A stretch of 51,162 nt of DNA, taken from the NCBI RefSeq assembly GCF_004366595.1, contig NZ_SORE01000038.1, positions 1-51,162 on the forward strand. Reading direction: 5' to 3'. Source of the DNA: Paraburkholderia rhizosphaerae. Lineage in GTDB: Bacteria > Pseudomonadota > Gammaproteobacteria > Burkholderiales > Burkholderiaceae. The notes beneath the pieces are model-generated. The model made no database searches. It saw only the letters and a program-made list of their open reading frames with translations, and was not told the DNA's origin. Both the position numbers and the translations under genes were made by a program. The first letter of the stretch is position 1. The number at the start of each line of letters is the position of its first letter. Positions 17,259-25,981 of this stretch are shown in pieces.

Positions 17259-17807
17259 ATGGCTAACTTTACCGCCTATACGCTCGAATCCGCACCCGAC
17301 CAATCGAAGCCCGCGCTGAACAGCCTCGCCGAAATCTTCGGTATGGTGCCCAATATGCCTGCCCGAATGGCGGGCTCACCGAGGCTGCTCACTGCGCTCG
17401 TTAGTGTGTTCAATCAGGCGCACGGCGGCAACTTCAACGAACAGCAGATGCAGGTACTGTTGCTCACCAATGCGGTGACCAATGGCTCTGCCTGGCCGGT
17501 CGCATTCCACTCGTTCCTCGGTCTTAAGGAAGGCCTGAGCGAGGCCGACGTGCAGGCGATCCGCGAACGCCGCTTGCCGTGGGACCCCAAGCTTGCGGCG
17601 CTGTCGCGCCTCGCACGCACGCTGATCGAAAAGCGCGGCCGCATCGACGAGCACGACATCGCTGCGTTCACCGAGGCGGGCTTCGATCAGGCGCTGGTGC
17701 TTGATGTCGTCCTCGTGGTCGCCGCGTCGACGATGACGAACTACACCGCGAGCGTCACCCAGCCGCCGCTTGAAGAACTCTTCGAGCCGCACGAATGGAA
17801 GGTTTGA
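17259..17807 (+). CDS. Carboxymuconolactone decarboxylase/AhpD-like protein lacking the CxxC
   Basis: A 182-residue AhpD-like helical protein. The family's active segment, usually C-x-x-C-x-x-x-H, reads NGSAWPVAFHS at residues 75-85. Both cysteines are replaced (S77, P80) while His84 is kept. AhpD peroxidase activity needs the cysteines, so the protein probably has another role. AAGGAAA precedes ATG 17259. It lies 200 bp downstream of the LysE-type exporter on the same strand with its own palindrome upstream. Confidence 0.82.
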   Translation: MANFTAYTLESAPDQSKPALNSLAEIFGMVPNMPARMAGSPRLLTALVSVFNQAHGGNFNEQQMQVLLLTNAVTNGSAWPVAFHSFLGLKEGLSEADVQAIRERRLPWDPKLAALSRLARTLIEKRGRIDEHDIAAFTEAGFDQALVLDVVLVVAASTMTNYTASVTQPPLEELFEPHEWKV

Positions 17808-18206
17808 TGCTCCACCGGCCGCGGGTTCTGTTGCCATTCACGCCGCCTGAACTTGCGACATGCAGCGCAAACGCCCAGCCTATCTGGAAAGTACGGAACC
17901 ACGAGAAACGGCTCGCTGCGAGAACGTTCGCCACTTCGTCGACAAGATGGACGCTGATCGATCGAATGGTTCGGCGTGGTGAACCGTCTGTGGACGACGG
18001 TCCCCGTGCACATTCCTTTTGGATTGGCCCTCGGGTCCAAAGTTTGATGCCTGGCGGAGAACGCTACCTCGTCCTCCCGTTTCTCCGGTGACTTACGAGC
18101 GTCATGGCAAGCAGCAAACCGGTGTTTCTTTATTTCACGGCGGACCTTGTGCGTTGCAAAGCCACCGTGCCGCGCAGAGGGCGATTCATGCTCGATGTGC
18201 GCCGCG
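17808..18206. other. Non-coding gap
   Basis: About 400 bp between the convergent ends of the AhpD-like gene and the YeeE gene. No frame with a ribosome site or family resemblance, no hairpin with a T-run and no RNA gene seen. Confidence 0.5.
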
Positions 18207-19517
18207 CTAGCAGTTGGATCCAGGATCGCTGGATTCGTTGGTGAGTTTGAATAGCGGCCGCATATAGATGCCGACGATGCTGCCGATAAACGCCGCAATC
18301 AGCCAGATCCAGCCGTGTAAGCTCGACGAGACGATGCCGCTAAAATAGGATCCGACGTTAGAGCCGTAAGCCAGGCGCGCGCCATATCCGATCATTGCGC
18401 CGCCTAGCGCGGTAGCGAGCAGCGGCCGCAACGGTGCGCGCCACACCGGCGCGTAGCGGCCTGCGAGCGCGGCGGCCAGCACTGCGCCCAGCATGATGCC
18501 GCCGTTCATGACTGACGGCACGTCGCGCGACACCGGTGCGATCAGCGCGGCTGCATTATCGGGCGATGTCCAATACGGCCAGTGGGCAACGTCAACACCC
18601 GCGGCGGCCGCAAACTTCGCTCCCCATAGCGCGAAGGCCGACGTCACACGCCATGCATTTCCCGATAACGCCAGCGTGGCGAAGTTGAGCGCGGCGAGCG
18701 CGACTGCGGCTGCCATCACCGGCCACGGTCCGCGCCGCAATGAGTAACCGGTAAAGTGGTTCGAATCGCCTAGCGACCGAATCCTGTATCGCCGTTTTTC
18801 AAATGTGTACGTCAACGCGACAATGCCGCCGAGTGCGATCCACGTGAATGCGAGTGCCGGCACCACCCCGAACCGTTCGCCCAGCATCAGCGGCCCAAGC
18901 GAAGGCTGAGAGTTCCAGTACGGCATATGCGCTGTGCCGAGAACGGACCCGACGACTGACGCAATCAGTGAGGTGATCATGTGAATGCCGCCGCCGCCCG
19001 TGCTATACAGCGTTCCGCCCGCACACCGGCTACTGAGCTGCATGCCGATCCCGGAAATGAAGGCGCCAACGAACACGGAAAGACTGGCAGGCGCAACCGA
19101 TGCATTCAGCTTCGTACCGAAGATCGTGCCCGCAGTAAGTGCGGGCACGAAAAGGCCTGTCCCTACGGCAAGCATTAACGCGTGAACGCGAATAGCTGTA
19201 CCGCGGCGCTCATCGATGAACAGCCTGTACGCGGACGGGAAACTGAACGCGCTGTGATAGAGAAATATGCCGATCAACGCGCCGACTAAAAAAAGCGCAC
19301 TTTGACGACCGCTGACGGCCAGTGTCAGGTACAGACCAACGGCAACGATCGCCGATGCGGCGATCTTGATCACCCTCTGATTTCTGCGACGACGTACGCT
19401 GAAGTCCGGCGCGCCGAACCGCGATTCCCCCGCGCAGGCCTCTGCCGGCGCACACTCCAGATTGGCGCCCGCCGCGTCCGTACGCTCACTCTTTGCAGGA
19501 AGGTTGCGGGAAATCAA
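18207..19517 (-). CDS. Full-length YeeE/YedE (TsuA-like) sulphur-compound transporter
   Basis: A 436-residue polytopic membrane protein of the YeeE/YedE family, for which thiosulfate import has been shown in TsuA. Both internal half-motifs are present: GIGMQLSSRCAGGTLYSTGGGG near residue 160, and YGARLAYGSNVGSYFSGI from 378, followed by SSLHGWIW. In the second motif the usual GCN is GSN (S386). The only in-frame start at the 5' end is TTG 19517, with an in-frame stop before it. A GTG about 48 codons in, just before the first helix, is an alternative. Confidence 0.86.
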   Translation of the reverse strand: MISRNLPAKSERTDAAGANLECAPAEACAGESRFGAPDFSVRRRRNQRVIKIAASAIVAVGLYLTLAVSGRQSALFLVGALIGIFLYHSAFSFPSAYRLFIDERRGTAIRVHALMLAVGTGLFVPALTAGTIFGTKLNASVAPASLSVFVGAFISGIGMQLSSRCAGGTLYSTGGGGIHMITSLIASVVGSVLGTAHMPYWNSQPSLGPLMLGERFGVVPALAFTWIALGGIVALTYTFEKRRYRIRSLGDSNHFTGYSLRRGPWPVMAAAVALAALNFATLALSGNAWRVTSAFALWGAKFAAAAGVDVAHWPYWTSPDNAAALIAPVSRDVPSVMNGGIMLGAVLAAALAGRYAPVWRAPLRPLLATALGGAMIGYGARLAYGSNVGSYFSGIVSSSLHGWIWLIAAFIGSIVGIYMRPLFKLTNESSDPGSNC

Positions 19518-19851
19518 AACCGTCTCTTGTCCATTTCGTCATCGTCTGCGCGGAGAACTTTACAAGGCTGCCCGCCGATTCGCCGCCACTGAGCGGTTTC
19601 GGAACGATGTTTGATCGCAGGCGTCGCGCATGACGCGGAGGTAAAGCGATGTAGCATCGCCATGCAAAAACGCGACGGGATCGTCTTCGCCGACTTCAAG
19701 ATCTGACACTCTCAATGACGAGGATGCGTCGTGCCTTCACGTTGTTGAAGCGAGCGCCTCACACCGGCACACCATAACTCACAGCTTGACCAGCCTGCAG
19801 CGCAGGCTGCGAAAGCCTTGCCTGGTCTGGAAACCAGTCCTTGACGAATGG

Positions 19852-19944
19852 ATGAAATCCGATCTGGTGGACCTGCACCTGTTTCTTTGCGTGATCGGGG
19901 CGGGCGGCATTACAGCCGCTGCGCGCCGATCGTCGCGCCAATAG
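19852..19944 (+). pseudogene. N-terminal remnant of a LysR regulator
   Basis: A 30-codon frame ATG...TAG reading MKSDLVDLHLFLCVIGAGG then ITAAARRSSRQ, the unmistakable first part of a LysR HTH (DL.LFL.V...GSITAAARR). It stops at TAG 19942-19944 and I find no continuation in other frames. It is the leftover start of a deleted regulator beside the YeeE gene. The rest of 19518-20034 shows no supported gene. Confidence 0.6.
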
Positions 19945-20034
19945 GGAACGTTGACACTTGAAAGCATGCCGGGCGAGAGGTCGCTGGCACGACCCGGAGA
20001 CAACAGAGGCACCGCGCGAGGTGACGGTATGGTG

Positions 20035-21597
20035 TCACCCCGCGTCAATTCCCAGCATTCGCAACACGGGCAAATAGACATCGGCAAAGCGGATCGCCTT
20101 ATCCACCAGATCCGGATCGGCAAACGCCAACGGAACGTATGCATGCCCGACACGCTCCGACGCACCGGCCCGGCCTGACAACGCCGCGCGCGCAAATTCC
20201 GCCCATTGCTGCGGCCGCGACAAGCCCCGTTTCGCGGCCAGCAGAAACAGCTGTGCAACATGGGGAATCGATACGCCTGAGCCGGAAACCGGACTCACCA
20301 GAAACTGCAGCGCATTGCTGTCATACGCTCGCTCGCAGATTGCCGTATTGAGCCGCACCGCGGCGGAGTGCGCCTGTTGTGTCTGCTGATCGTCCTGCAC
20401 ATTGAGCACAGGGCCCATGCCGATCAGCAGCGTGACCGCTTCCACCACCTGGTCGAGCGTGATGCCGGCGCTCTTCACGCCACGTTCGATGTCACCTAGC
20501 GTGGTCACGCCGTCGCGCGACATCACCCGCAAGATCGGCCGGTACAGTTCTTCGGGCAACGTCACTTCACCCAACGCCGCGCGCACCTTCAACGAAACCG
20601 CGTCTTCGGGGATGGCGAGCATCACGCGATGCGCGCGCAGCGCAGCGCGCCGCTCGTGCGCATCGAGCACGACAGGCTGCTTGACCCAGTAATCACGCCG
20701 GAATGACCGATTCATACAGAGATCGCGCGCGGCCTCACGCAGCTTCACATCGTCAATCCCTGCCAGCAGCTCGCGCTGCGCCGGATGCAGATTGAACCTG
20801 TCGATATGATCGCGGTAGTCGGCCGACCCGAGATACGAAAGCCCGGCCGGCTCAAGCGTCTGCGCGACCTGCAGAAACGACGTCGGATGCCAGTTGTGCG
20901 CAAAATATTCGTGCGCGACGTAGCGCGGGTTCTCTTCCGACAGGCGCTTCACGCGCTCGCTCACTGAAGGATTGACCATCGCGTAACCGGGTTGCGCCGC
21001 CATGACTTTTTGCGCAAAGCCGATCGCCGCGTGGATCCGTTCGGCCGCTTGCTGCTCGTCCGGCTCGCGTTCGCCATCGTGCCTGGCGCTCGCAATGAAG
21101 TGCCCATGCATCAATTCGCGCACCGGCATCATTGCCGCCCACCCGGGCTGCGTGTTGTAGCTCACGTACAGCACGCCGCCGGTCCTCAGTTTTCGCGCGA
21201 CAAACTCGGTAACCGTCGCGCGGTCGTCGTCGGAAATCCAGCTCCAGACACCGTGCAGTCCGATGAATTCGAAATCGGGCAGATCGTCGCGCCGGCAGAA
21301 CTCGGAAAAACGCTGTGACGACAGTTGCGGATGGGTTTGCGCGTCATCCGCCAGTTGCCGCGCGAATCCGGTATGCCGCTGGTCGGCATCGACGCCGTAC
21401 CACTGAACCGGCGAACCCGCCGCGTGGATATTGACGCTGACACCCTGACCAAATCCCAACTCGCACGCGTTGCGGATGACCGGATAGTCGAAACCGGCAT
21501 TGAGAAGTGCAAGCTTCGCGCGTAGCGGATTCAGTTCGTCGCAGTAGCCGTACGTGTACGCGATCTCGTTGCTGTAGCCGTGGTCCGGTCCGCTCAT
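20035..21597 (-). CDS. SAM methyltransferase with C-terminal regulatory domain (MethyTransf_Reg)
   Basis: A 520-residue protein. The N-terminal class I methyltransferase has motif I ACELGFGQGVSVN near residue 45 and FEFIGLHGVWSWI, followed by GGVLYVSYN. A MethyTransf_Reg-type helical domain (about 200-290) starts at PVRELMHGHF, and a helical C-terminal part follows. Proteins with this layout occur in many proteobacteria and the substrate is not known to me. ATG 21597 is preferred over a longer frame because the family starts there (MSGPDHGYSNEIAYTYGY). It is divergent from the Fe-S protein at 21832. Confidence 0.85.
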   Translation of the reverse strand: MSGPDHGYSNEIAYTYGYCDELNPLRAKLALLNAGFDYPVIRNACELGFGQGVSVNIHAAGSPVQWYGVDADQRHTGFARQLADDAQTHPQLSSQRFSEFCRRDDLPDFEFIGLHGVWSWISDDDRATVTEFVARKLRTGGVLYVSYNTQPGWAAMMPVRELMHGHFIASARHDGEREPDEQQAAERIHAAIGFAQKVMAAQPGYAMVNPSVSERVKRLSEENPRYVAHEYFAHNWHPTSFLQVAQTLEPAGLSYLGSADYRDHIDRFNLHPAQRELLAGIDDVKLREAARDLCMNRSFRRDYWVKQPVVLDAHERRAALRAHRVMLAIPEDAVSLKVRAALGEVTLPEELYRPILRVMSRDGVTTLGDIERGVKSAGITLDQVVEAVTLLIGMGPVLNVQDDQQTQQAHSAAVRLNTAICERAYDSNALQFLVSPVSGSGVSIPHVAQLFLLAAKRGLSRPQQWAEFARAALSGRAGASERVGHAYVPLAFADPDLVDKAIRFADVYLPVLRMLGIDAG

Positions 21598-21831
21598 GGT
21601 CCAGCCGTTTCTATTTTTAGGAGCGGCAATCTTAAACCAGGGTTCGCGAAGCGGCCAAGCCGGACGATCGAATATCCGTACGTTTTGTCGATCCGAAAAA
21701 AAGATGCAACCCGATTCGTATCCCGATCGAACTAGCCATGGCGCGAGTACATTGCACGCATCGTATCGCTGCATACAAGCGCGCACGCGTCGAACCACGC
21801 TGCAGCCCCGAAACAAAACCACGAGTGTCCA

Positions 21832-22611
21832 ATGACGATTCACTTCAGTTGCACCCAATGCGGCAAGTGTTGCCATAACCTGCGTCTTCCGCTGAGCCTC
21901 GACGAGGCGGCGGACTGGATCCGGCGCGGCGGCGACATCGAGCTATTCTGCGAAGCGATTCCGTGGCCTGTTGAACCGCCGCAAAGCGATGCGCAGGCCG
22001 CGCACAAACGCAGACTTTCGTTTGCCGCGATGTGCGGCGCAGTGCCGATCCGGGTGATCGTCACCGTGGTAGCCGCGTTCGACGGCGCGTGCCCGCACTT
22101 GCTGCACGACGGCCGTTGCGGTGCATACGGGCAGCGGCCGCGTGTTTGCCGGATCTATCCCGCCGAGGTCAATCCTTTCATTCATCTGACGCCTGCGTCG
22201 AAAGCGTGTCCGCCTGACGCATGGACGACGGACAAACCCGTGTTCTTCGCAAACGGTCAGACGCTCGATAGTGAAACGAGCGAGCTGATCAGCCAGTCAA
22301 GAGCGGTTGCCGCGCAGGACGCGCAGCTCAAGGAGCGCCTGTGCGCGTATCTCGATGTGCATCATATGGCGCTCGCCAACGAAGGATTCGCGATCCACAA
22401 GCGCGCACCGGACGTGATGCTCGCCGCGCTCGAGCGTCTGAAGCACGACAGGAAGCAGGTTGCGCACGGCGCCGCGGCGACATGGCGCTTCGTTTCCAAC
22501 CGCCTTTCGACCGTCGACACGCTTGTGTCGATCGGAGCCGATACCGCTGAGGTGTCGTCGCTCCCCAATGCGCTCGTGAGCTACATCGCGTTCTTTCCAT
22601 CGGATGTCTAG
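21832..22611 (+). CDS. YkgJ family CxxCxxCC cluster-binding protein
   Basis: A 259-residue protein. The N-terminal signature is FSCTQCGKCCHNLRLPLS, the CxxCxxCC motif of the YkgJ (UPF0153) family, with further Cys in ACPHLLHDGRCGAYGQRPRVCRIYP. These ligate a metal or Fe-S cluster. The C-terminal 90 residues are helical and unassigned, making it longer than the minimal family. It is divergent from the methyltransferase gene and may share a promoter region with it. Its stop is 1 bp from the end of the convergent sigma-factor gene. Confidence 0.88.
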   Translation: MTIHFSCTQCGKCCHNLRLPLSLDEAADWIRRGGDIELFCEAIPWPVEPPQSDAQAAHKRRLSFAAMCGAVPIRVIVTVVAAFDGACPHLLHDGRCGAYGQRPRVCRIYPAEVNPFIHLTPASKACPPDAWTTDKPVFFANGQTLDSETSELISQSRAVAAQDAQLKERLCAYLDVHHMALANEGFAIHKRAPDVMLAALERLKHDRKQVAHGAAATWRFVSNRLSTVDTLVSIGADTAEVSSLPNALVSYIAFFPSDV

Positions 22612-22612
22612 C

Positions 22613-23233
22613 TCAGCACGCGTCGTCACGCATCGGCAATACGTCAGCGGCGCGCGGTGACGCGCGCGATGCCTGCTTGCGCGAGATCAACCGCTTCATG
22701 CCGCGATGCAGACTGGCCTTGATCGAGGCCTCGGACCAGCCCGTCAACTGCGCGGCTTCGATCACCGAAAGGCCACACAACTTGACGCCGATAATCAGCA
22801 TGCGCTGCTTCTGCGGCAACCGGTTCAACAGCATGTCGACATCGCGCTTCGCATCCGCGCGCTCGGTTCCAGATGCACAAACAAGGTTGTAACCGGTGTC
22901 CAGCGTAATTTGCAGCGCGCTCCGGCGGGACCGCGCACGCAGGTAATCGGTCAGCTTGTGGCGGGCGATCGCATAGATCCACGCGGTGAGCGGCTCGTCG
23001 TGACGGTAAGCGGTGCGAGCACGGTGTACGGCGAACACGATTTCCTGCACAAGATCGTCGACATCGTCGAGAAGCGGGTAGAGCCGCTTGCGCAGGTAGC
23101 CGTGCAAGTGATCCGCAAGCTGGTCGAGAAATGCGCGATACGCGGCGCAATCACCATCCAGTGCGCGCAATAGCAGTGCGCGCAGCGCATGCTCGGCAGG
23201 GTTCTGATACGAAGGATCGGCAGGGTTGACCAT
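22613..23233 (-). CDS. ECF-type RNA polymerase sigma factor
   Basis: A 206-residue ECF sigma factor. Region 2 is DDVDDLVQEIVFAVHRAR with LTAWIYAIARHKLTDYLR. Region 4 is LPQKQRMLIIGVKLCGLSV, then EAAQLTGWSEASIKASLHRGMKRL. It resembles the group usually paired with NrsF-type (DUF1109) membrane anti-sigma factors, but none is adjacent: downstream is the convergent YkgJ gene, upstream a short unrelated membrane protein. Targets cannot be told from the sequence. Confidence 0.9.
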   Translation of the reverse strand: MVNPADPSYQNPAEHALRALLLRALDGDCAAYRAFLDQLADHLHGYLRKRLYPLLDDVDDLVQEIVFAVHRARTAYRHDEPLTAWIYAIARHKLTDYLRARSRRSALQITLDTGYNLVCASGTERADAKRDVDMLLNRLPQKQRMLIIGVKLCGLSVIEAAQLTGWSEASIKASLHRGMKRLISRKQASRASPRAADVLPMRDDAC

Positions 23234-23347
23234 GGCGTCGCTCTTTGCTCACCCGGGTGGGTGACGTAACGAGCGTTGGTCGGAGCAGAGCGGGGCTTAT
23301 GACAGAAAACGGGCGCAGGGCTTCAGGAGGGCGCAGCCGCGGCGATC

Positions 23348-23623
23348 TCAAGACTGCCCCGCGCCGCGCAGCCACTTCAGAAACAGAATCGAGGCGGCGG
23401 GCGCATGCACAGCGCCGAAACCGAGGGTGAACGCGGCCCACCGCGCAAACGGCTCGCCGGGCACTGTTGCACACACCGCACCGAAGGCAATGCCGGCTAC
23501 CGCAAGGACCGCGTGCGCCACTTCGCGCTTGACGGCGCCGCGCGTAAAGCGGGGAATTTCAAAGTGCGCATAGCAGACGATCAAGATCGCCGCCAGCAAT
23601 CCGAGCACCACCGGCGCAGTCAT
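23348..23623 (-). CDS. Small three-helix membrane protein
   Basis: A 91-residue hydrophobic protein with three likely membrane helices: residues 4-20 (VVLGLLAAILIVCYAHF), about 37-53 and about 62-82. No family recognised. It lies 114 bp before the sigma-factor gene on the same strand, so it could belong to the same transcription unit. It has no anti-sigma-like cytoplasmic domain. Confidence 0.5.
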   Translation of the reverse strand: MTAPVVLGLLAAILIVCYAHFEIPRFTRGAVKREVAHAVLAVAGIAFGAVCATVPGEPFARWAAFTLGFGAVHAPAASILFLKWLRGAGQS

Positions 23624-23761
23624 TTCCAGCCTCAGCGAATCTGATGTGACCTATCGCATGCCGCAAGCTGCATTCCCGACTGACGGACGCCGGTGCAAAC
23701 GTGCACACCAACGCGAGCGGCGCTGCGTCATGCGCAAGCCGCAAGCCAGCCAACCAACCGG

Positions 23762-23998
23762 TTAGCCAACCGAACGCGGCGCGCCATTCGCATCGCGCCC
23801 CGGCGTGCGCCTGGTCGGCACATCGCGCGCGAAGAACGTCGCGAGCGCGGCGAGCACTGACGTGACGCCAAGCCCGTACAGCCCGCCGGCAGTCGACCCC
23901 GACAGCACCGACGCAAACGCGGACCCGGCGAGAAACACGCTTGGCGTGCCGACACCCGTGAATCGCACGCTGCTGACGCTGCTCCAGGCGCTCAGCAA
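23762..23998 (-). pseudogene. Possible fragment of a membrane protein gene
   Basis: A frame encoding SVFLAGSAFASVLSGSTAGG and then YGLGVTSVLAALATFFARD, like the last two helices of an MFS-type transporter, ending at a basic tail. There is no ATG start or ribosome site; upstream the frame runs on without a start. The surrounding 23624-24316 contains no other supported gene. Probably a decayed remnant; confidence is low. Confidence 0.22.
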
Positions 23999-24316
23999 TG
24001 GCTCTTCGAGAAAGGCGTCGCAAGGCGATCGTAACAGTCGACGCGAGCAGGCTTAAAGGCCACTTTTCCTCAACACATATCGCCGCGGCTGATCGATATT
24101 TGTCAGCGGCGACTACGAAGCCATATCCGCTGTTCGCGAACGTCGCTTCGTCTCTTGCGAATCCGTACTGATGCGTTGATTAGCACCGCAGGCCGCTGCG
24201 ACGCCACGCGGAATATTGCCCACCGCCAAGCGTTAAGCGTGGTGAGGGTGCGCGACACAACGTCGCAAGCGCCGCTCACTGCCTCTACGCACCTTTTCGG
24301 TGATCGAGATTTCGCC

Positions 24317-24697
24317 ATGGTTATCGTCGCGTTCACAATGCTCGCCGTGTTGCTCGGGTTCGTCTGCTTCTGGCGTGAGATCTCGCCGGGCCTCGCGTGG
24401 CTCGCATTGCAATATCACACGACGCCGGAAATGCTCGCCGCGTTGTACACCGGTGGCGACACACATGTCGACGAAGTGGAGTTGCGAGTGATGGCGCTTG
24501 CCGAACAGCGCAAGCAGGCCGCGCATGCGGCGCGCGACGATGAGAATATCCGTGCGATCGCGCAGGACGGTCTGCGAGACCACACGCAGGCGTTGGCAGC
24601 GTCGGTCGCGGGCGCATCCATCGAGGCGTCGCACACGCGAGTCTCGCCGGGCATGCATGCGGAATCGAACCGGAAGCAAGAAGCCGCGTCGGTCTGA
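24317..24697 (+). CDS. Possible small membrane-anchored hypothetical protein
   Basis: A 126-residue frame beginning with one hydrophobic helix (MVIVAFTMLAVLLGFVCF), then an Ala/Gln/Glu-rich, probably helical cytoplasmic part (EQRKQAAHAARDDENIRAIA). No family recognised. Ribosome site is weak (GAG 10 bp before ATG 24317). The composition is compatible with a real short gene, but this GC-rich DNA gives such frames by chance. Confidence 0.35.
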   Translation: MVIVAFTMLAVLLGFVCFWREISPGLAWLALQYHTTPEMLAALYTGGDTHVDEVELRVMALAEQRKQAAHAARDDENIRAIAQDGLRDHTQALAASVAGASIEASHTRVSPGMHAESNRKQEAASV

Positions 24698-24810
24698 CGA
24701 GCTTCGCAATCCGCATCCGCTTCATCATTGACGCGCGAATATTCGCCACCGCTCATCGCGTTTGATCGTCGTTTGCCGGTTACCGTGCGTATTGCCAACC
24801 GACGCCACCG

Positions 24811-25770
24811 TCAGCGCCTGCGGCCTGCCGACCGAGCCGCGCCGCCTTTGCTCCCGCGCCCCACAAGCGCCGGCGCCAGCGTCTCCAGACAGAAATCGAT
24901 AAAAGCCGTGACTTTCGCCGCCTGATGCCGCCTCGACGGGTAGAGCGCATAGAGCGGAAAGCGCTCGTCCTGCCAGTCGCGCAGTATCTCGGCGAGCGCT
25001 CCGGTCGACATCAGATGTTCGACACCCAGGTCCATGATCTGCGCAATGCCCGCGCCGGCGGTGCAACTGCCGAGCATCGTGTCGACATCGGAGACGAGCA
25101 GCCGACCGGCTGCCGGTATTTCAACCAGTTGACGGTTACGGTGAAACACCCATTCGAACGGCTTCGCGGTAACCGGGTTGTAGAACAGAATCCGCTCATG
25201 CCGCTCGACTTCTTCGGGACGCTGCGGCACACCGTGCTCGGCGAGGTAACGCGGCGCCGCGACGGTAAGCACACGGGTATCGAGCAGTTTGCGCGCGACT
25301 AGCGTACCCGCCGGCGGCGGCCCGAAGCGGACCGCCAGATCGAAACCGTCCGCGACCAGATCGCCGACCGCGTCGCGCATGATCAGCTCGAGCGACAACT
25401 CCGGATAGCGGCGCAGCAGCTCCGGCAGGCGCGCCGCCAGCACCGTGCGCGAAAAGAACGGATCGATATTGACGCGCAGTTTGCCACGCACCGCGTTGGC
25501 CGCGCCCGACGCGGCGATCGCCGCTTCCTCGATACCGATCAGGTGCGGACCGGCCGCTTCGTAAAGCCGGCGGCCCTCATCGGTCAAGGTTTGCGAGCGG
25601 GTCGTGCGGTCGAGCACACGCACGCCGATCCGTTTTTCGAGTCTCGCAATCGCGCGGCTCACTCCGGACGGCGATAGCCCGAGCGTGTCGGCCGCACGCA
25701 CGAAGCTGCCGGTCTCCGCGACCGCGGCCAGCACGGTCACCCCCGACAGCAGCTTTCCATCGAATCCCAT
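24811..25770 (-). CDS. LysR family regulator, yafC-like
   Basis: A 319-residue LysR regulator. The HTH is at residues 1-65 (LAAVAETGSFVRAADTLGL, SGVSRAIARLEKRIG), with the effector domain from about 93 and a basic Arg/Gly tail. It is divergent from an aldo/keto reductase gene, the same pairing as yafC-dkgB in E. coli. Two abutting perfect palindromes lie between the genes. It probably controls the reductase in response to an aldehyde or electrophile. Confidence 0.92.
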   Translation of the reverse strand: MGFDGKLLSGVTVLAAVAETGSFVRAADTLGLSPSGVSRAIARLEKRIGVRVLDRTTRSQTLTDEGRRLYEAAGPHLIGIEEAAIAASGAANAVRGKLRVNIDPFFSRTVLAARLPELLRRYPELSLELIMRDAVGDLVADGFDLAVRFGPPPAGTLVARKLLDTRVLTVAAPRYLAEHGVPQRPEEVERHERILFYNPVTAKPFEWVFHRNRQLVEIPAAGRLLVSDVDTMLGSCTAGAGIAQIMDLGVEHLMSTGALAEILRDWQDERFPLYALYPSRRHQAAKVTAFIDFCLETLAPALVGRGSKGGAARSAGRRR

Positions 25771-25796
25771 AGTCGCTCGCTCTGGTCGTCAGATTC

Positions 25797-25824
25797 ATGA
25801 TTTTAATCATCGCTCATTTGAGCG
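25797..25824. promoter_or_regulatory. Two abutting perfect palindromes between lysR and the AKR gene
   Basis: ATGATT-TT-AATCAT at 25797-25810 is followed without a gap by CGCTCA-TT-TGAGCG at 25811-25824. Both have 6-bp arms and a TT spacer. They lie 27 bp from the LysR start codon, so they are candidates for autoregulation and for control of the reductase. Confidence 0.5.
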
Positions 25825-25981
25825 GCACGTACTTTATTCATCGGTGTCGACATGCGACAGTGCCAGCAGCTGCGGTCCGGCCCCGAAGTTGTGCTTCGAA
25901 TTGCGATATGACGGTCGATGTGTCGCATCGAAGTCGCGAGCGAGGCCCGCGCCGCGATTTCAACACCTCGAAGGAGTAGCG

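Noticed and set aside
20035..21876. A longer 613-residue start for the methyltransferase
   Set aside because: The first 93 codons have no family similarity, and the 5' part overlaps the divergent Fe-S gene start; the family begins at MSGPDHGYS (21597).
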